Assembly: GCA_020348305.1 (NCBI GenBank)
Contig: CP070746.1
Location: 2,346,089 to 2,378,797, forward strand
Reading direction: 5' to 3'
Source: Desulfobacterales bacterium
Lineage (GTDB): Bacteria > Desulfobacterota > Desulfobacteria > Desulfobacterales > JAHEIW01
Length of the DNA: 32,709 nt
Part shown: piece by piece, positions 15,639 through 23,884 of the stretch
Numbering within the stretch: the first letter of the stretch is position 1
How the letters are laid out: each line of letters starts with the position of its first letter
Position numbers and translations under genes: made by a program
Notes under the pieces: model-generated
What the model saw: only the letters and a program-made list of their open reading frames with translations
What the model was told of the DNA's origin: nothing
The model's database searches: none

Positions 15639-16739
15639 ATGAAAAAACTTGTGCTAAAGAATATTTCCAAGAGGTTTGGTAAAGTTGTCGCCGTCAACAA
15701 TGCGGAACTAGAGATAGAGGATCAGGAGTTTATCGTTCTGGTGGGTCCCTCGGGATGCGGCAAAACCACTACTTTACGCATGGTGGCTGGACTGGAGACG
15801 GTTGATGAGGGAGAAATTTATATCAATGATCGACTCGTGAACCACCTACCTCCCAAGAATCGTGACATCGCCATGGTGTTTCAAAACTATGCGCTCTATC
15901 CCCATATGAACGTATATCAAAACCTGGCATTTGGCCTGAGAATGCGCAAAATACCCAAAGCGGAGAGGGAACCCAAAGTGATAGAGGCTGCGAGAATATT
16001 AGGCATTGAAGAGCTGTTGGAACGCAAGCCCCGACAGCTCTCGGGAGGGCAAAGACAACGCGTTGCTTTGGGAAGAGCCATCGTCAGAAATCCGGAGGTC
16101 TTCCTGTTCGATGAACCTCTCAGCAATCTGGACGCAAAACTTCGGGTCCAAATGCGGACGGAGCTCAAGAAACTGCACAAACGCCTTGAGGCCACAAGTG
16201 TGTATGTGACGCACGACCAGGTTGAAGCAATGACGATGGGAGATCGTATCATTGTTATGAAGGATGGTACCATTCAGCAGATCGGCAGTCCCTCGGACCT
16301 CTACTACAAGCCACAGAATCGTTTTGTTGCAGGGTTCATCGGCAGCCCGACGATGAATTTTCTGCCTTGCCGGATCCTTGAAGCTGACTCTCAACTTTAC
16401 ATTGAGACTGGTGATTTTCGATTGCCCCTTCTTGATCATTTCGCCGACAAAGTGCGGGAACGCGGAGATAGTAAATTCATATTGGGGATTCGCCCGGAGG
16501 ATATTCGTGAAAAAAAATCGGTCCAGCCGTCTTCCTTTGGGGGGAGCATTAAGGCACAGATAAACGTCACTGAGATCCTTGGCAAGGAGGTATTTTTGGA
16601 TTTGACCACCGGAGAAAACACATTGTCGGCGCTTATTAGTGCTGAGCCAGAAGAAAATCTCGGGCAAGAGATAGAATTAGAGGTGAACTTGGCAAGGATT
16701 CACCTTTTCAGCGCCGATAATGGTAACGCCATTATTTAA
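15639..16739 (+). CDS. ABC importer ATPase (MalK/UgpC-type)
   Basis: Nucleotide-binding subunit of the importer, 366 residues. Walker A GPSGCGKTT is at 36-44, the Q-loop in MVFQNYALYPHM near 82, the signature LSGGQRQRVALGRA near 135, Walker B VFLFDEPLSNLDAKLR near 155, and the switch His in YVTHDQVEAM. The C-terminal 130 residues (GIRPEDI...) are the MalK-type TOBE/regulatory domain. It is full length for the family. Crotonase lies 9 bp upstream and an SDR 23 bp downstream, all clearly one transcript. Confidence 0.95.
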   Translation: MKKLVLKNISKRFGKVVAVNNAELEIEDQEFIVLVGPSGCGKTTTLRMVAGLETVDEGEIYINDRLVNHLPPKNRDIAMVFQNYALYPHMNVYQNLAFGLRMRKIPKAEREPKVIEAARILGIEELLERKPRQLSGGQRQRVALGRAIVRNPEVFLFDEPLSNLDAKLRVQMRTELKKLHKRLEATSVYVTHDQVEAMTMGDRIIVMKDGTIQQIGSPSDLYYKPQNRFVAGFIGSPTMNFLPCRILEADSQLYIETGDFRLPLLDHFADKVRERGDSKFILGIRPEDIREKKSVQPSSFGGSIKAQINVTEILGKEVFLDLTTGENTLSALISAEPEENLGQEIELEVNLARIHLFSADNGNAII

Positions 16740-16762
16740 CCAGAAAGCAAGGGGTGCATAGA

Positions 16763-17548
16763 ATGAGTTTTGAGATTGATTTTAGTGGTAAGGTGGCCGT
16801 GGTTACAGGAGCCGCAAGGGGGATCGGAAGGGCTGTTGCAATTGCGCTTGCCGATGCAGGGGCAAAGGTTGTGATCACTGACATCGCGGTTGAGGGTTTG
16901 AATGCCTCAAAAAATAAAATCGATAAAATCGGCGGGGAATGCCGTACACATCAGGCAGATATCACCGTAAAAGAGCAGGCCTTCGGTCTCATCGAGGAAG
17001 CCCAGCGAAGCTTTGGAAGGATTGACATCCTGGTTAATTGTGCCGGGATATTGAGGGCGGTTTCTTTTCTTGAAACTTCGGAAGAGGATTGGGATGCAAC
17101 CCTTGACGTCAACTTGAAGGGAACCTTCCTCTGCTGCCAGGCGGCAGCTCGTCATATGGTTCAACACAGAGCCGGCAAGATCATCAACCTGGCGTCCAAT
17201 GCCGGTAAAGTGCCCCGTATGAACAATAGCTCATATTGCGCATCAAAAGCCGGGGTGATCCTTTTGACGCGTGTGATGGCCCTGGAATTGGCCAAATACG
17301 GAATAACGGTCAATGCATTGTGCCCTGGCGGAACGGATACCGAAATGATTCGAATTCAAGCAGGAGACCCGAAGGTTCTCGACAAAATTATCCGGGGTGA
17401 TCTTGATACATACCGCGCCGGTATCCCAACGGGAAGACTGGCTCGTCCCGAGGAGCAAGCCTATATGGTGCTTTATATGGCGTCTGAATACGCCAATCAT
17501 ATTACCGGGCAGACTTTCTTTGTTGATGGTGGTCAAACAATGGTGTGA
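16763..17548 (+). CDS. Short-chain dehydrogenase/reductase, copy 1
   Basis: An NAD(P)-dependent alcohol/ketone oxidoreductase of 261 residues. The cofactor loop TGAARGIG is at 14-21, NCAG near 90, the catalytic Ser in INLASNAG and the Tyr/Lys pair in SSYCASKAG. It ends with the SDR tail ITGQTFFVDGGQTMV. The ATG at 16763 was chosen over the GTG at 16754 because AAGGGG precedes it by about 8 nt. An acidic residue (Asp in VVITDIAVEG) ends the second strand, which points to NAD(H). It is the first of two adjacent SDRs, 15 bp from the next. Confidence 0.93.
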   Translation: MSFEIDFSGKVAVVTGAARGIGRAVAIALADAGAKVVITDIAVEGLNASKNKIDKIGGECRTHQADITVKEQAFGLIEEAQRSFGRIDILVNCAGILRAVSFLETSEEDWDATLDVNLKGTFLCCQAAARHMVQHRAGKIINLASNAGKVPRMNNSSYCASKAGVILLTRVMALELAKYGITVNALCPGGTDTEMIRIQAGDPKVLDKIIRGDLDTYRAGIPTGRLARPEEQAYMVLYMASEYANHITGQTFFVDGGQTMV

Positions 17549-17563
17549 AAAAGGAGATGGAGG

Positions 17564-18340
17564 ATGGATCTTTTTAGCGATTTAAGTGGCAAAACCTCGA
17601 TCGTTACAGGTGGTAATCAGGGTATCGGTCTTGCCTTGGCCGAAGGGCTGGCCAAGTATGGCTCGAAGGTTGTCATTGTAAACCGCAGAGCCGAGGAGGG
17701 AGAGAAGGCTGCCCAGCACATCAGGAATACCGGAGGTTCAGCTATTTCTATTCCGGCTGATGTATCCAAAAGAGACTCGGTCGTGGAAATGGTCGAAAGG
17801 ATTATAGATCATCATGGACAATTAGATGTGTTGGTTAACAATGCGGGTGTGAATATCCGAAAACCAGCGGCGGATATGTCAGAAGAAGAGCTTGACACGA
17901 TGCTGGATATCAATCTTAAGGGGCTTTTCTTTTGCTGCCAGGCAGCAGCCAAGTATATGATCAAACAAGGCAGGGGTAAAATCATCAATGTATCCTCTAT
18001 TACATATACTTATGCATTCCTGAATCGAGCACCTTACTCTGCCACTAAGGCGGGAGTCAGCCAACTCACGAAAACCCTCGCACTTGAATGGGCAAAGTTC
18101 GGCCTTACGGTCAATGCCATTGGCCCCGGGATTGTTCAAACACCGCTGACCGAAGTTTATATAAAAAGCGATCCGGAGCGCACGGATAGAGTTCGAGGGA
18201 TGATTCCGATGGGGCGTTTCAGCAAACCGGAAGATCTTGTCGGCGTCACCCTGTTTTTGGCTTCAGGTGCATCCGACTATTTAACCGGCCAGACAATCAT
18301 TGTAGATGGCGGTTTTACCCTGGGAAACATGGATTGGTGA
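17564..18340 (+). CDS. Short-chain dehydrogenase/reductase, copy 2
   Basis: A second SDR of 258 residues, paralogous to the gene before it. It shows TGGNQGIG near residue 15, NNAGVN near 90, the catalytic SSITYTYAFLNRAPYSATK segment and the tail YLTGQTIIVDGGFTLGN. The second strand ends in VIVNRRAEEG, with Arg in place of Asp, which suggests NADP(H) and so a different direction of flow from copy 1. GGAGATGGAGG precedes the ATG. One may oxidise a 3-hydroxyacyl-CoA or sugar-like alcohol while the other reduces; this is inferred only from the cofactor loop. Confidence 0.93.
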   Translation: MDLFSDLSGKTSIVTGGNQGIGLALAEGLAKYGSKVVIVNRRAEEGEKAAQHIRNTGGSAISIPADVSKRDSVVEMVERIIDHHGQLDVLVNNAGVNIRKPAADMSEEELDTMLDINLKGLFFCCQAAAKYMIKQGRGKIINVSSITYTYAFLNRAPYSATKAGVSQLTKTLALEWAKFGLTVNAIGPGIVQTPLTEVYIKSDPERTDRVRGMIPMGRFSKPEDLVGVTLFLASGASDYLTGQTIIVDGGFTLGNMDW

Positions 18341-18342
18341 AA

Positions 18343-18438
18343 ATGAACCCGGCTTTCTATCGCGCGGCCGAAACGGTCTCAAAGGAACTTGACGAATGGA
18401 GGGCAGATCATGGGAAAAAAAGGTGTGGATGCGGTTGA
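18343..18438 (+). CDS. Small ORF of 31 codons between SDR and MaoC genes
   Basis: ATG at 18343 just after the SDR stop, reading MNPAFYRAAETVSKELDEWR and ending in a Lys/Arg/Cys-rich tail at TGA 18436-18438. It overlaps the first codons of the MaoC gene in another frame. The composition is helix-like. There is no clear Shine-Dalgarno, so it would depend on coupling to the SDR stop. It may be a leader peptide for coupled translation of MaoC, the stump of a lost gene, or chance. Confidence 0.2.
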   Translation: MNPAFYRAAETVSKELDEWRADHGKKRCGCG

Positions 18439-18841
18439 AATTGGTGTTTCAGAAAGCTTTACCAAGACAGTAACTGAAACAGACGCCTATCTTTTCGCAG
18501 GTATTACAGGGGATTTTTATCCTATCCATGTAAATGAGGAGTTTGCCAAAACGACTCGATTCAAGACCCGCATCGTCCACGGCGCCCTTCTGGTGGGTTT
18601 TATCTCAACAGTAATGGCCAAGGTAAACGGGCATATTCCGCCCCCGGGAGGTGTCTCCTACCGCTATGATATGAAATTCGTTGGACCTGTCTTTTTTGGT
18701 GACACCATCACCACGACCCTGACTGTGTGCGAGAAGAAGCCCGAGAGAAATGAGATTATTTGTGACGCCACGTGTACCAACCAGAAAGGCGATGCCGTCC
18801 TGACGGGGCAAACGGTAATGAAAGTCTTAAAGGAATCATAA
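18410..18841 (+). CDS. MaoC-family (R)-enoyl-CoA hydratase, copy 1
   Basis: A single hot-dog-fold hydratase of 143 residues acting on 2-enoyl-CoA. The catalytic Asp/His dyad is in the hydratase-2 motif AGITGDFYPIHVNEEFA (near residues 35-50), followed by the IVHGALLVGF helix. The ATG at 18410 is preferred, with GGAGGG 6 nt upstream; the TTG at 18389 would read through that ribosome binding site. Its TAA is directly followed by the ATG of the alcohol dehydrogenase gene. Together with the crotonase this gives the operon hydratases of both fold types, perhaps of opposite stereochemistry or for different intermediates. Confidence 0.9.
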   Translation: MGKKGVDAVEIGVSESFTKTVTETDAYLFAGITGDFYPIHVNEEFAKTTRFKTRIVHGALLVGFISTVMAKVNGHIPPPGGVSYRYDMKFVGPVFFGDTITTTLTVCEKKPERNEIICDATCTNQKGDAVLTGQTVMKVLKES

Positions 18842-19864
18842 ATGAAAGCGATTGTTTTTAACGGCCCGTATGATTTCGCTTTAAAAGAGATTGAAAATCC
18901 GTCCTGCGCTGCCGACGAGGTAGAGATCAAAGTTCACATGGCCGGAATTTGTGGATCGGATTTGGCCCTGTTGCATGGCCGGAATCCTTCGGTGCCCTAT
19001 CCGATCGTTCCCGGGCATGAGTGTATGGGAAAAATTGTGCGGACGCCTGCCGATTCAACGTTTAAAGCGGGGGATCGCGTCACCGTCTTTCCGGCATTTG
19101 GATGCAGAAAATGCGCAGCCTGCAATGCCGGACATATCCCTCACTGCCCCCAGGCCAAGACAGTCGGAGTTCTGCGTCCCGGCGGCTGTTTCACGGAACG
19201 CATTGTCGCCCACACTGAGCGTGTGTTCCTTTTACCTGAGCAGGTTGAGGATGATGTCGGGGCAATGGTGGAGCCCACGGCCGTGGCGGTCCATGCTAAT
19301 CGCCGGGCGGCGCTTGCAAAAGGTGCGAAGATTGTGGTTATCGGAGGTGGCACCATCGGGCTTCTTATTGCCCAGGTCGCACAAGCCTATGGTGCTCAGT
19401 CAGTGGTCGTTTCCGAACCTAATGCCGGCAGACAATCGCTAGCCCGACAGAGCGGCCTTGACCTGATCTGCAACCCCCAGGACGAAAACCTGGTTGATTT
19501 TGTTCGGGACCGCATCGGTATGCCGGATGCTGTGTTCGATGTGGTTGGAAGCGAGCTTACAGTTAAACAAAGCACAGAATTACTGCGGCCAAACGGGCTT
19601 TTAATTCTCATCGCTATGCCACACGGCGAGGGGCCGGGAATTCCCTATCATCCCATTTTTCAAAAAGAATTGAACGTCATTGGCTCCCGAACCTATTTCT
19701 GGGATGACTTTACCGAGGCGATTCAATTGCTAAGTGACCGGCGAGTGCGGGTACGACCAATGATCAGCGAAAAATTGCCCCTAAGCCGATTTGCAGAAGG
19801 AGTGGAACTGCTGGAGAAACAGCCGGAAAAATATGTCAAAATCCTCATCAGCCCCCTCATGTGA
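18842..19864 (+). CDS. Zinc-dependent medium-chain alcohol dehydrogenase
   Basis: A medium-chain dehydrogenase/reductase of 340 residues, of the threonine/sorbitol dehydrogenase type. Catalytic-zinc residues are Cys37 in AGICGSD and the GHECMG His/Glu pair. The structural-zinc Cys4 loop GCRKCAACNAGHIPHC is complete. The Rossmann motif is VIGGGTIGLL near residue 165. The gene starts immediately after the MaoC stop and is the last member of the ABC/SDR transcript; a structured gap follows. It would oxidise a secondary alcohol, possibly the product of hydratase or lactonase action. Confidence 0.93.
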   Translation: MKAIVFNGPYDFALKEIENPSCAADEVEIKVHMAGICGSDLALLHGRNPSVPYPIVPGHECMGKIVRTPADSTFKAGDRVTVFPAFGCRKCAACNAGHIPHCPQAKTVGVLRPGGCFTERIVAHTERVFLLPEQVEDDVGAMVEPTAVAVHANRRAALAKGAKIVVIGGGTIGLLIAQVAQAYGAQSVVVSEPNAGRQSLARQSGLDLICNPQDENLVDFVRDRIGMPDAVFDVVGSELTVKQSTELLRPNGLLILIAMPHGEGPGIPYHPIFQKELNVIGSRTYFWDDFTEAIQLLSDRRVRVRPMISEKLPLSRFAEGVELLEKQPEKYVKILISPLM

Positions 19865-19891
19865 GGCCGGCTTCGAAATCGGAATATCCAT

Positions 19892-20149
19892 GTGGTTTCA
19901 AAACCCCATCTAGTGTCCGATGGTTGCGTTGCAAGCCGACTTCCCGCCGATGGCGGGACTCATATACTACCGTGTATGCTGCGCTTTAGATTCGGCTCCC
20001 CGTCAAAGACGGGATTTCGCATCTGATTTTTATTGTATTTAATTGTGCTCAATGCGCCTTGTTGAACACATTAATTTATTAAATCAAGACGTGAAATCCC
20101 GCTGTGGTTTAGCGGGGCCTTCGAACCCAATTTGAGGTTTTGAAACCAC
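19892..20149. repeat. Structured intergenic element bounded by 14-bp inverted repeats
   Basis: GTGGTTTCAAAACC (19892-19905) and its exact complement GGTTTTGAAACCAC (20136-20149) bound 258 bp. Inside are three short GC hairpins with perfect 6-bp arms: CCCGCC/GGCGGG near 19946, CCCGTC/GACGGG near 20000 and CCCGCT/AGCGGG near 20100. No ORF was seen. It lies between the alcohol dehydrogenase and CoA-transferase genes and fills most of the 320 bp gap. It may be a palindromic mobile element or a composite transcription end; no second copy is in the window. Confidence 0.55.
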
Positions 20150-20183
20150 TTCTATACAATTGGTAGCAAGGAGGATCGCAAAC

Positions 20184-21779
20184 ATGCCAAAGAAACTCAT
20201 GAGCGCAGAAGAAGCTGTAAAAATGGTCAACCCGGGTGACACAATCTCGATCAGCTCGATAGCGGGAGGACTGACCCCAGATAAGGTAATCGGCGCTCTT
20301 GGAAAACGGTATTCACAAACCGGCACGCCGGGAAACCTAACCATTGTGTTTCCCGTGGCGGTCGGGGATGGTTACAAGATCAAAGGATTGGAGCACTTGG
20401 CTCGGGAGGGAATGATCAAAAGACTGATTGGTGGATCTTTCACGGTTGCCAAATCTACAGAAGCTCCACCGAAGATATATGATATGATGCTCAACAACGA
20501 AGTTGAGGCTTACAATTTCCCCATGGGCGTCATCATGCAGCTCCACCGAGAGGTTGCCGCGAAGCGTCCCGGCATTATTACGGAGGTGGGTCTGGGGACT
20601 TTTGTGGATCCGCGGCAGGAAGGCGGTCGGATGAATGCAATAACCCCGCAGGACTTGGTTGAAGTGATTCAATTACAGGGAAAAGAGTATCTCTTTTTTC
20701 ACGCCCATCCTATCAATGTTGCGCTCATTCGGGGGACCACCGCGGATGAAAATGGTAATATCACCATGGAACATGAGTACTGCTTGTCGACCATGTTACA
20801 ATTGGCGATGGCCGCGTACAACAGCGGTGGAAAAGTGATTGCCCAGGTGAAACGAGTCGCTAAAAAAGACACCTTGAATCCACAACTTGTCAAAGTACCG
20901 GGAGTCTATGTCGATGCTGTTGTAATCGACGAACACCAACAAGTCACCACCGGCGTCGATTACGATCCTGCCAGCAGTGGTGAACTGAAGGTTTCCTGGG
21001 ACACATTTGAATTTGAATCGCTCAACCCAATGCGACGGTATATGCTCCGCCGCGTTTTGCTTGATCTCAAGAGCGGCGATGTTGTGAATTTGGGTTATGG
21101 AATAACTGCCTTTGTGCCACAGGTGGCCCTGGAAGAAGGCGTGTTGGATCAACTCATCTTTACCACTGAACATGGGTGTTATGGGGGATTTCCGTATACC
21201 GGACTTCAATTCGGAGGAGCTCTTAATGCCGAGGCACTTATCGAATCCACGAGTCAATTTGATTTTATAGACGGAGGCGGTCCTGATGTGGTTTGTTTAT
21301 CTTTTGCCGAAATGGATCAAAATGGCCATGTCAACGTCACCAAAATAAAGGAGCTTCCCCATGTGACCTCCGGAGCCGGTGGTTTCATCGATCTCGTTCA
21401 TAATGCTCGCAAAATCGTTTTTTGTGGAACGGTGACAGCGGGCGGCCTCAAAGTCGAGGTGTCTGCTGGAAATGTCAATATAACCCGTGAGGGCCGATTC
21501 CGAAAAGTTGTCGATAAAGTCCAACAAATTACATTTAATGGACAGCTCGCCCGGAAAAAGGGCCAAACCGTGGTTTACGTTACGGAAAGATGTATTTTTA
21601 AGTTAGAGCCGGATGGCGTTGTCCTACGAGAGATTGCTCCCGGTTTGGATTTACAGAAAGACATTCTTTCTCAGATCGGATTTAACGTCAATGTTGCCCA
21701 AGACCTAAAGGAAATGGATCCTGCTATTTTTCGCTCAGAAATGATGGGATTAAAACAACTAAAAGAATGGAACCCATGA
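20184..21779 (+). CDS. Acyl-CoA:carboxylate CoA-transferase (fused alpha-beta, family I)
   Basis: Moves CoA between an acyl-CoA and a free acid; 531 residues with both halves fused, as in YdiF or propionate CoA-transferases. The N-terminal half shows the GDTISISSIAGGLTPDKVI loop, and the C-terminal half carries the catalytic glutamate in FTTEHGCYGGFPYTGLQFG (about residue 330). The ATG at 20184 follows AAGGAGGAT; the longer frame (20160) would begin with a TTG upstream of that site. It lies 46 bp upstream of a second MaoC gene. It offers an ATP-independent activation route alongside the acyl-CoA ligase at 142-1662. Confidence 0.92.
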   Translation: MPKKLMSAEEAVKMVNPGDTISISSIAGGLTPDKVIGALGKRYSQTGTPGNLTIVFPVAVGDGYKIKGLEHLAREGMIKRLIGGSFTVAKSTEAPPKIYDMMLNNEVEAYNFPMGVIMQLHREVAAKRPGIITEVGLGTFVDPRQEGGRMNAITPQDLVEVIQLQGKEYLFFHAHPINVALIRGTTADENGNITMEHEYCLSTMLQLAMAAYNSGGKVIAQVKRVAKKDTLNPQLVKVPGVYVDAVVIDEHQQVTTGVDYDPASSGELKVSWDTFEFESLNPMRRYMLRRVLLDLKSGDVVNLGYGITAFVPQVALEEGVLDQLIFTTEHGCYGGFPYTGLQFGGALNAEALIESTSQFDFIDGGGPDVVCLSFAEMDQNGHVNVTKIKELPHVTSGAGGFIDLVHNARKIVFCGTVTAGGLKVEVSAGNVNITREGRFRKVVDKVQQITFNGQLARKKGQTVVYVTERCIFKLEPDGVVLREIAPGLDLQKDILSQIGFNVNVAQDLKEMDPAIFRSEMMGLKQLKEWNP

Positions 21780-21825
21780 CCCCAATCAAGTCGAAATTAA
21801 ATTAGAATATAATATTAAGAGGGTA

Positions 21826-22284
21826 ATGATGCCTGGGAAATATTTTGAAGAATTTGTAACCGGAAGTGAGTTTATCACGCCGAGTCGAACGCTTACGGAA
21901 ACCGACGTTGTCATGTTCGCAGCCATGACCGGTGACTACAACGAAATCCATACCAGTGAAGTGTTTATGAACAAGAGCCAATTCGGAAAACGACTGGTCC
22001 ACGGACTGCTGGGACTGTCTGTTTCTCACGGGTTGTTATTTCGGCTGGGGCTACTTGACGAAACTGCCATTGCTTTTCTGGGGATTGAATCCTGGAATTT
22101 TGAGGCTCCCTTGTTTTTCGGTGATACCATCCATGTAAAGATTACAATATCGGAGACCCGTGCCAGCAAAAGCAAGCCTGACAGAGGAATTGTTAAGTTT
22201 TTTCTCCAAATTGTCAAACAGGATGGGACCGTCGCCCAATCCGGATATAAAACGATCATGGTGAAAAGAAAGCCGGCGGAATAG
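21826..22284 (+). CDS. MaoC-family hydratase, copy 2
   Basis: A hot-dog-fold enoyl-CoA hydratase of 152 residues. The Asp/His dyad is kept in AAMTGDYNEIHTSEVFM, where Glu replaces the usual Pro before Ile-His, followed by RLVHGLLGLS and the FEAPLFFGDTIHVKI strand pair. GAGGGT lies close to ATG-ATG at 21826/21829; either could be used. It is diverged from the MaoC at 18410. With the CoA-transferase it forms a two-gene unit closed by a terminator at 22291. Confidence 0.88.
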   Translation: MMPGKYFEEFVTGSEFITPSRTLTETDVVMFAAMTGDYNEIHTSEVFMNKSQFGKRLVHGLLGLSVSHGLLFRLGLLDETAIAFLGIESWNFEAPLFFGDTIHVKITISETRASKSKPDRGIVKFFLQIVKQDGTVAQSGYKTIMVKRKPAE

Positions 22285-22290
22285 CCAAAA

Positions 22291-22334
22291 CCTGTTAAGG
22301 GAATTCACAAAATTAGGTAACAGGCTCATTTTTT
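22291..22334 (+). terminator. Rho-independent-type terminator after the CoA-transferase/MaoC unit
   Basis: Seven-base perfect arms, CCTGTTA (22291-22297) and TAACAGG (22318-22324), with a T6 run at 22329-22334. The loop is long (20 nt) and the stem modest, so efficiency is uncertain. Confidence 0.5.
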
Positions 22335-22367
22335 GAAATTTATTTAGCGTTTTATAGGGGTTGTACA

Positions 22368-22490
22368 ATGTCTCAAGCATCAAAAAACATTAATCTAACC
22401 GCGAACGTTGCGCTTGCAAAGGATTATCTTCCGTTTTCTACGGGGGATATCATTAACGTTGATGGGGGGTATCACCTGAGGACCCTTTAG
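22368..22490 (+). pseudogene. C-terminal remnant of a short-chain dehydrogenase gene
   Basis: A 40-codon frame from ATG 22368 to TAG 22488-22490. Its last 25 residues read like the end of an [23 protein letters not shown], then TL. The FxTGxxxxVDGG motif is the family tail seen in both SDRs of this window. The first 15 residues do not match, and the Rossmann and catalytic regions are absent, so this is a truncated leftover. The rest of the 22285-22670 gap holds the terminator, a T8 run near 22589 and no other gene. Confidence 0.65.
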
Positions 22491-22670
22491 GCTGATTGGT
22501 TCCTTAAAAAGGAAACGATTGGCAGCAAATCAACGAGCAGTATGCAGATATGCCCTGCTATCTGAGCGATAAATGTCAAGAGTATTTTTTTTCTGGATTT
22601 CGTATTGTACGCACCCGAGCAAAATTGATTGAGGGTTTTACCGTGTCATCAATGGTTAGTGGAGGATATA

Positions 22671-23840
22671 ATGGCATCAGAAGTTGAATTCTGGCCAATG
22701 AGTGATCGCCAGCGTGAGTTACGACAAAAAGCCCGCGAGTTTGCGCTGAAAGAAATAAGACCAGCAGCAAAAGCGCTAGATGAAACTTCCAGCTTTTCTG
22801 AAGACATATATCAAAAACTGGCGGAACAGGGACTTTTGGGTATTACCATACCCGAAGAATGGGGAGGTAGCGGTGCAGATACTCAGTCCTATGCCCTCGC
22901 AATGGAAGAACTAAGTTATGGCTATGCTTCGATTGCCGATCTTTGCGGCTTAGTGGAATTGGTTGCTACGCTTTTGTTGGAATTGGGAACGGAAAAGCAA
23001 AAGCAGCGTTACCTGACACCGTTAGTCAGGGCTGACCTCAAATGTTCTTTTGCTCTGACTGAATCGGAGGCGGGATCGGATTTAGCCTCATTAAGCTCAC
23101 TGGCTGTGAAATCACCGAACGGTTATCTTTTGAATGGAAGCAAAACTTTTATCCACAATGGACCTGTGTGCGATTTTGCATTGGTACTGGCGCGCTCCCA
23201 AGAAAAAGGCGACAAACATCGCAGCATGAGCATTTTCATTGTTGATTCAGACCTGCCGGGGTTTTCAAGAGGTAAAAAAGAAAACAAGCTGGGACAACGG
23301 GCTTCCCAGCTATCCAGTCTTTTCTTTAACGACTGTTTGCTGCCGGAAGACGCTCTGTTGGGCAACGACGGTGAAGGTTTTAAGAACATGATGATTGTGC
23401 TGGAAAAAGGGCGTATTTGTATTGCCGCCCTTTCTCTTGGAATTGCTAGGGCTGCGCTGGAGGAATCGCTGAAATTTACCGCAAACCAGCTGAAAGAAGA
23501 AAAACCTGGCGGAAACTCCCAGACGACACAATGGATGCTAGCGGATATGGCCACAGATATTTTCGCCGCCCGCTCAATGATCCGGCATGCAGCAGCCCTA
23601 AAAGACGGGGGCATCCCTGCTGCCATGTACGCCTCCATGGCCAAACTGTTCGCTTCTGAAATAGCCGTTAAGCATACCACCGCTGCTGTTGAACTTCAAG
23701 GCATTCACGGTTATTCAAAAGACTCGATTGTCGAACGTCTTTATCGGGATGCGAAAGTAACCCAAATATATGAAGGCACAAGCGAAGTGCAACGTATTAT
23801 CATTGCACGTAATTTACTAAGAAAAGGATTAATGCCCTGA
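22671..23840 (+). CDS. Acyl-CoA dehydrogenase, catalytic-type subunit lacking the QRxxFG motif
   Basis: A flavin-dependent acyl-CoA dehydrogenase fold of 389 residues. Its own active site looks intact: FALTESEAGSD (TESEAGSD, 130-137), NGSKTFIHNG, and the catalytic glutamate in QIYEGTSEVQR (Glu368). But the segment that normally reads QRxxFGxxLxxFQ, whose Arg and Phe reach the flavin of the neighbouring subunit, is replaced by FTANQLKEEKPGGNSQTTQ (269-287). A normal homotetramer would therefore lack flavin contacts. The gene at 25923 has the opposite pattern, which suggests a hetero-oligomer. The ATG at 22671 was chosen because GGAGGAT precedes it; the TTG at 22629 is unlikely. Confidence 0.9.
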   Translation: MASEVEFWPMSDRQRELRQKAREFALKEIRPAAKALDETSSFSEDIYQKLAEQGLLGITIPEEWGGSGADTQSYALAMEELSYGYASIADLCGLVELVATLLLELGTEKQKQRYLTPLVRADLKCSFALTESEAGSDLASLSSLAVKSPNGYLLNGSKTFIHNGPVCDFALVLARSQEKGDKHRSMSIFIVDSDLPGFSRGKKENKLGQRASQLSSLFFNDCLLPEDALLGNDGEGFKNMMIVLEKGRICIAALSLGIARAALEESLKFTANQLKEEKPGGNSQTTQWMLADMATDIFAARSMIRHAAALKDGGIPAAMYASMAKLFASEIAVKHTTAAVELQGIHGYSKDSIVERLYRDAKVTQIYEGTSEVQRIIIARNLLRKGLMP

Positions 23841-23884
23841 TTCGGATCCTTTATGATTCGTTGCCACAATAGGGAAGGAATAAT

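Noticed and set aside
15999..16667. Minus-strand open frame of 222 codons across the ABC ATPase gene
   Set aside because: Antisense shadow of a clear ATPase gene; the composition is unlike a protein, with no motif and no ribosome binding site.
20796..21257. Minus-strand frame of 153 codons inside the CoA-transferase gene
   Set aside because: Antisense to a complete well-supported gene; no motifs.
22589..22600. T8 run near 22589 as a terminator
   Set aside because: No stable stem directly precedes it; the better candidate is at 22291-22334.
23123..23680. Minus-strand frame of 185 codons inside the first acyl-CoA dehydrogenase gene
   Set aside because: Antisense shadow with Ser/Phe-rich low-information translation.
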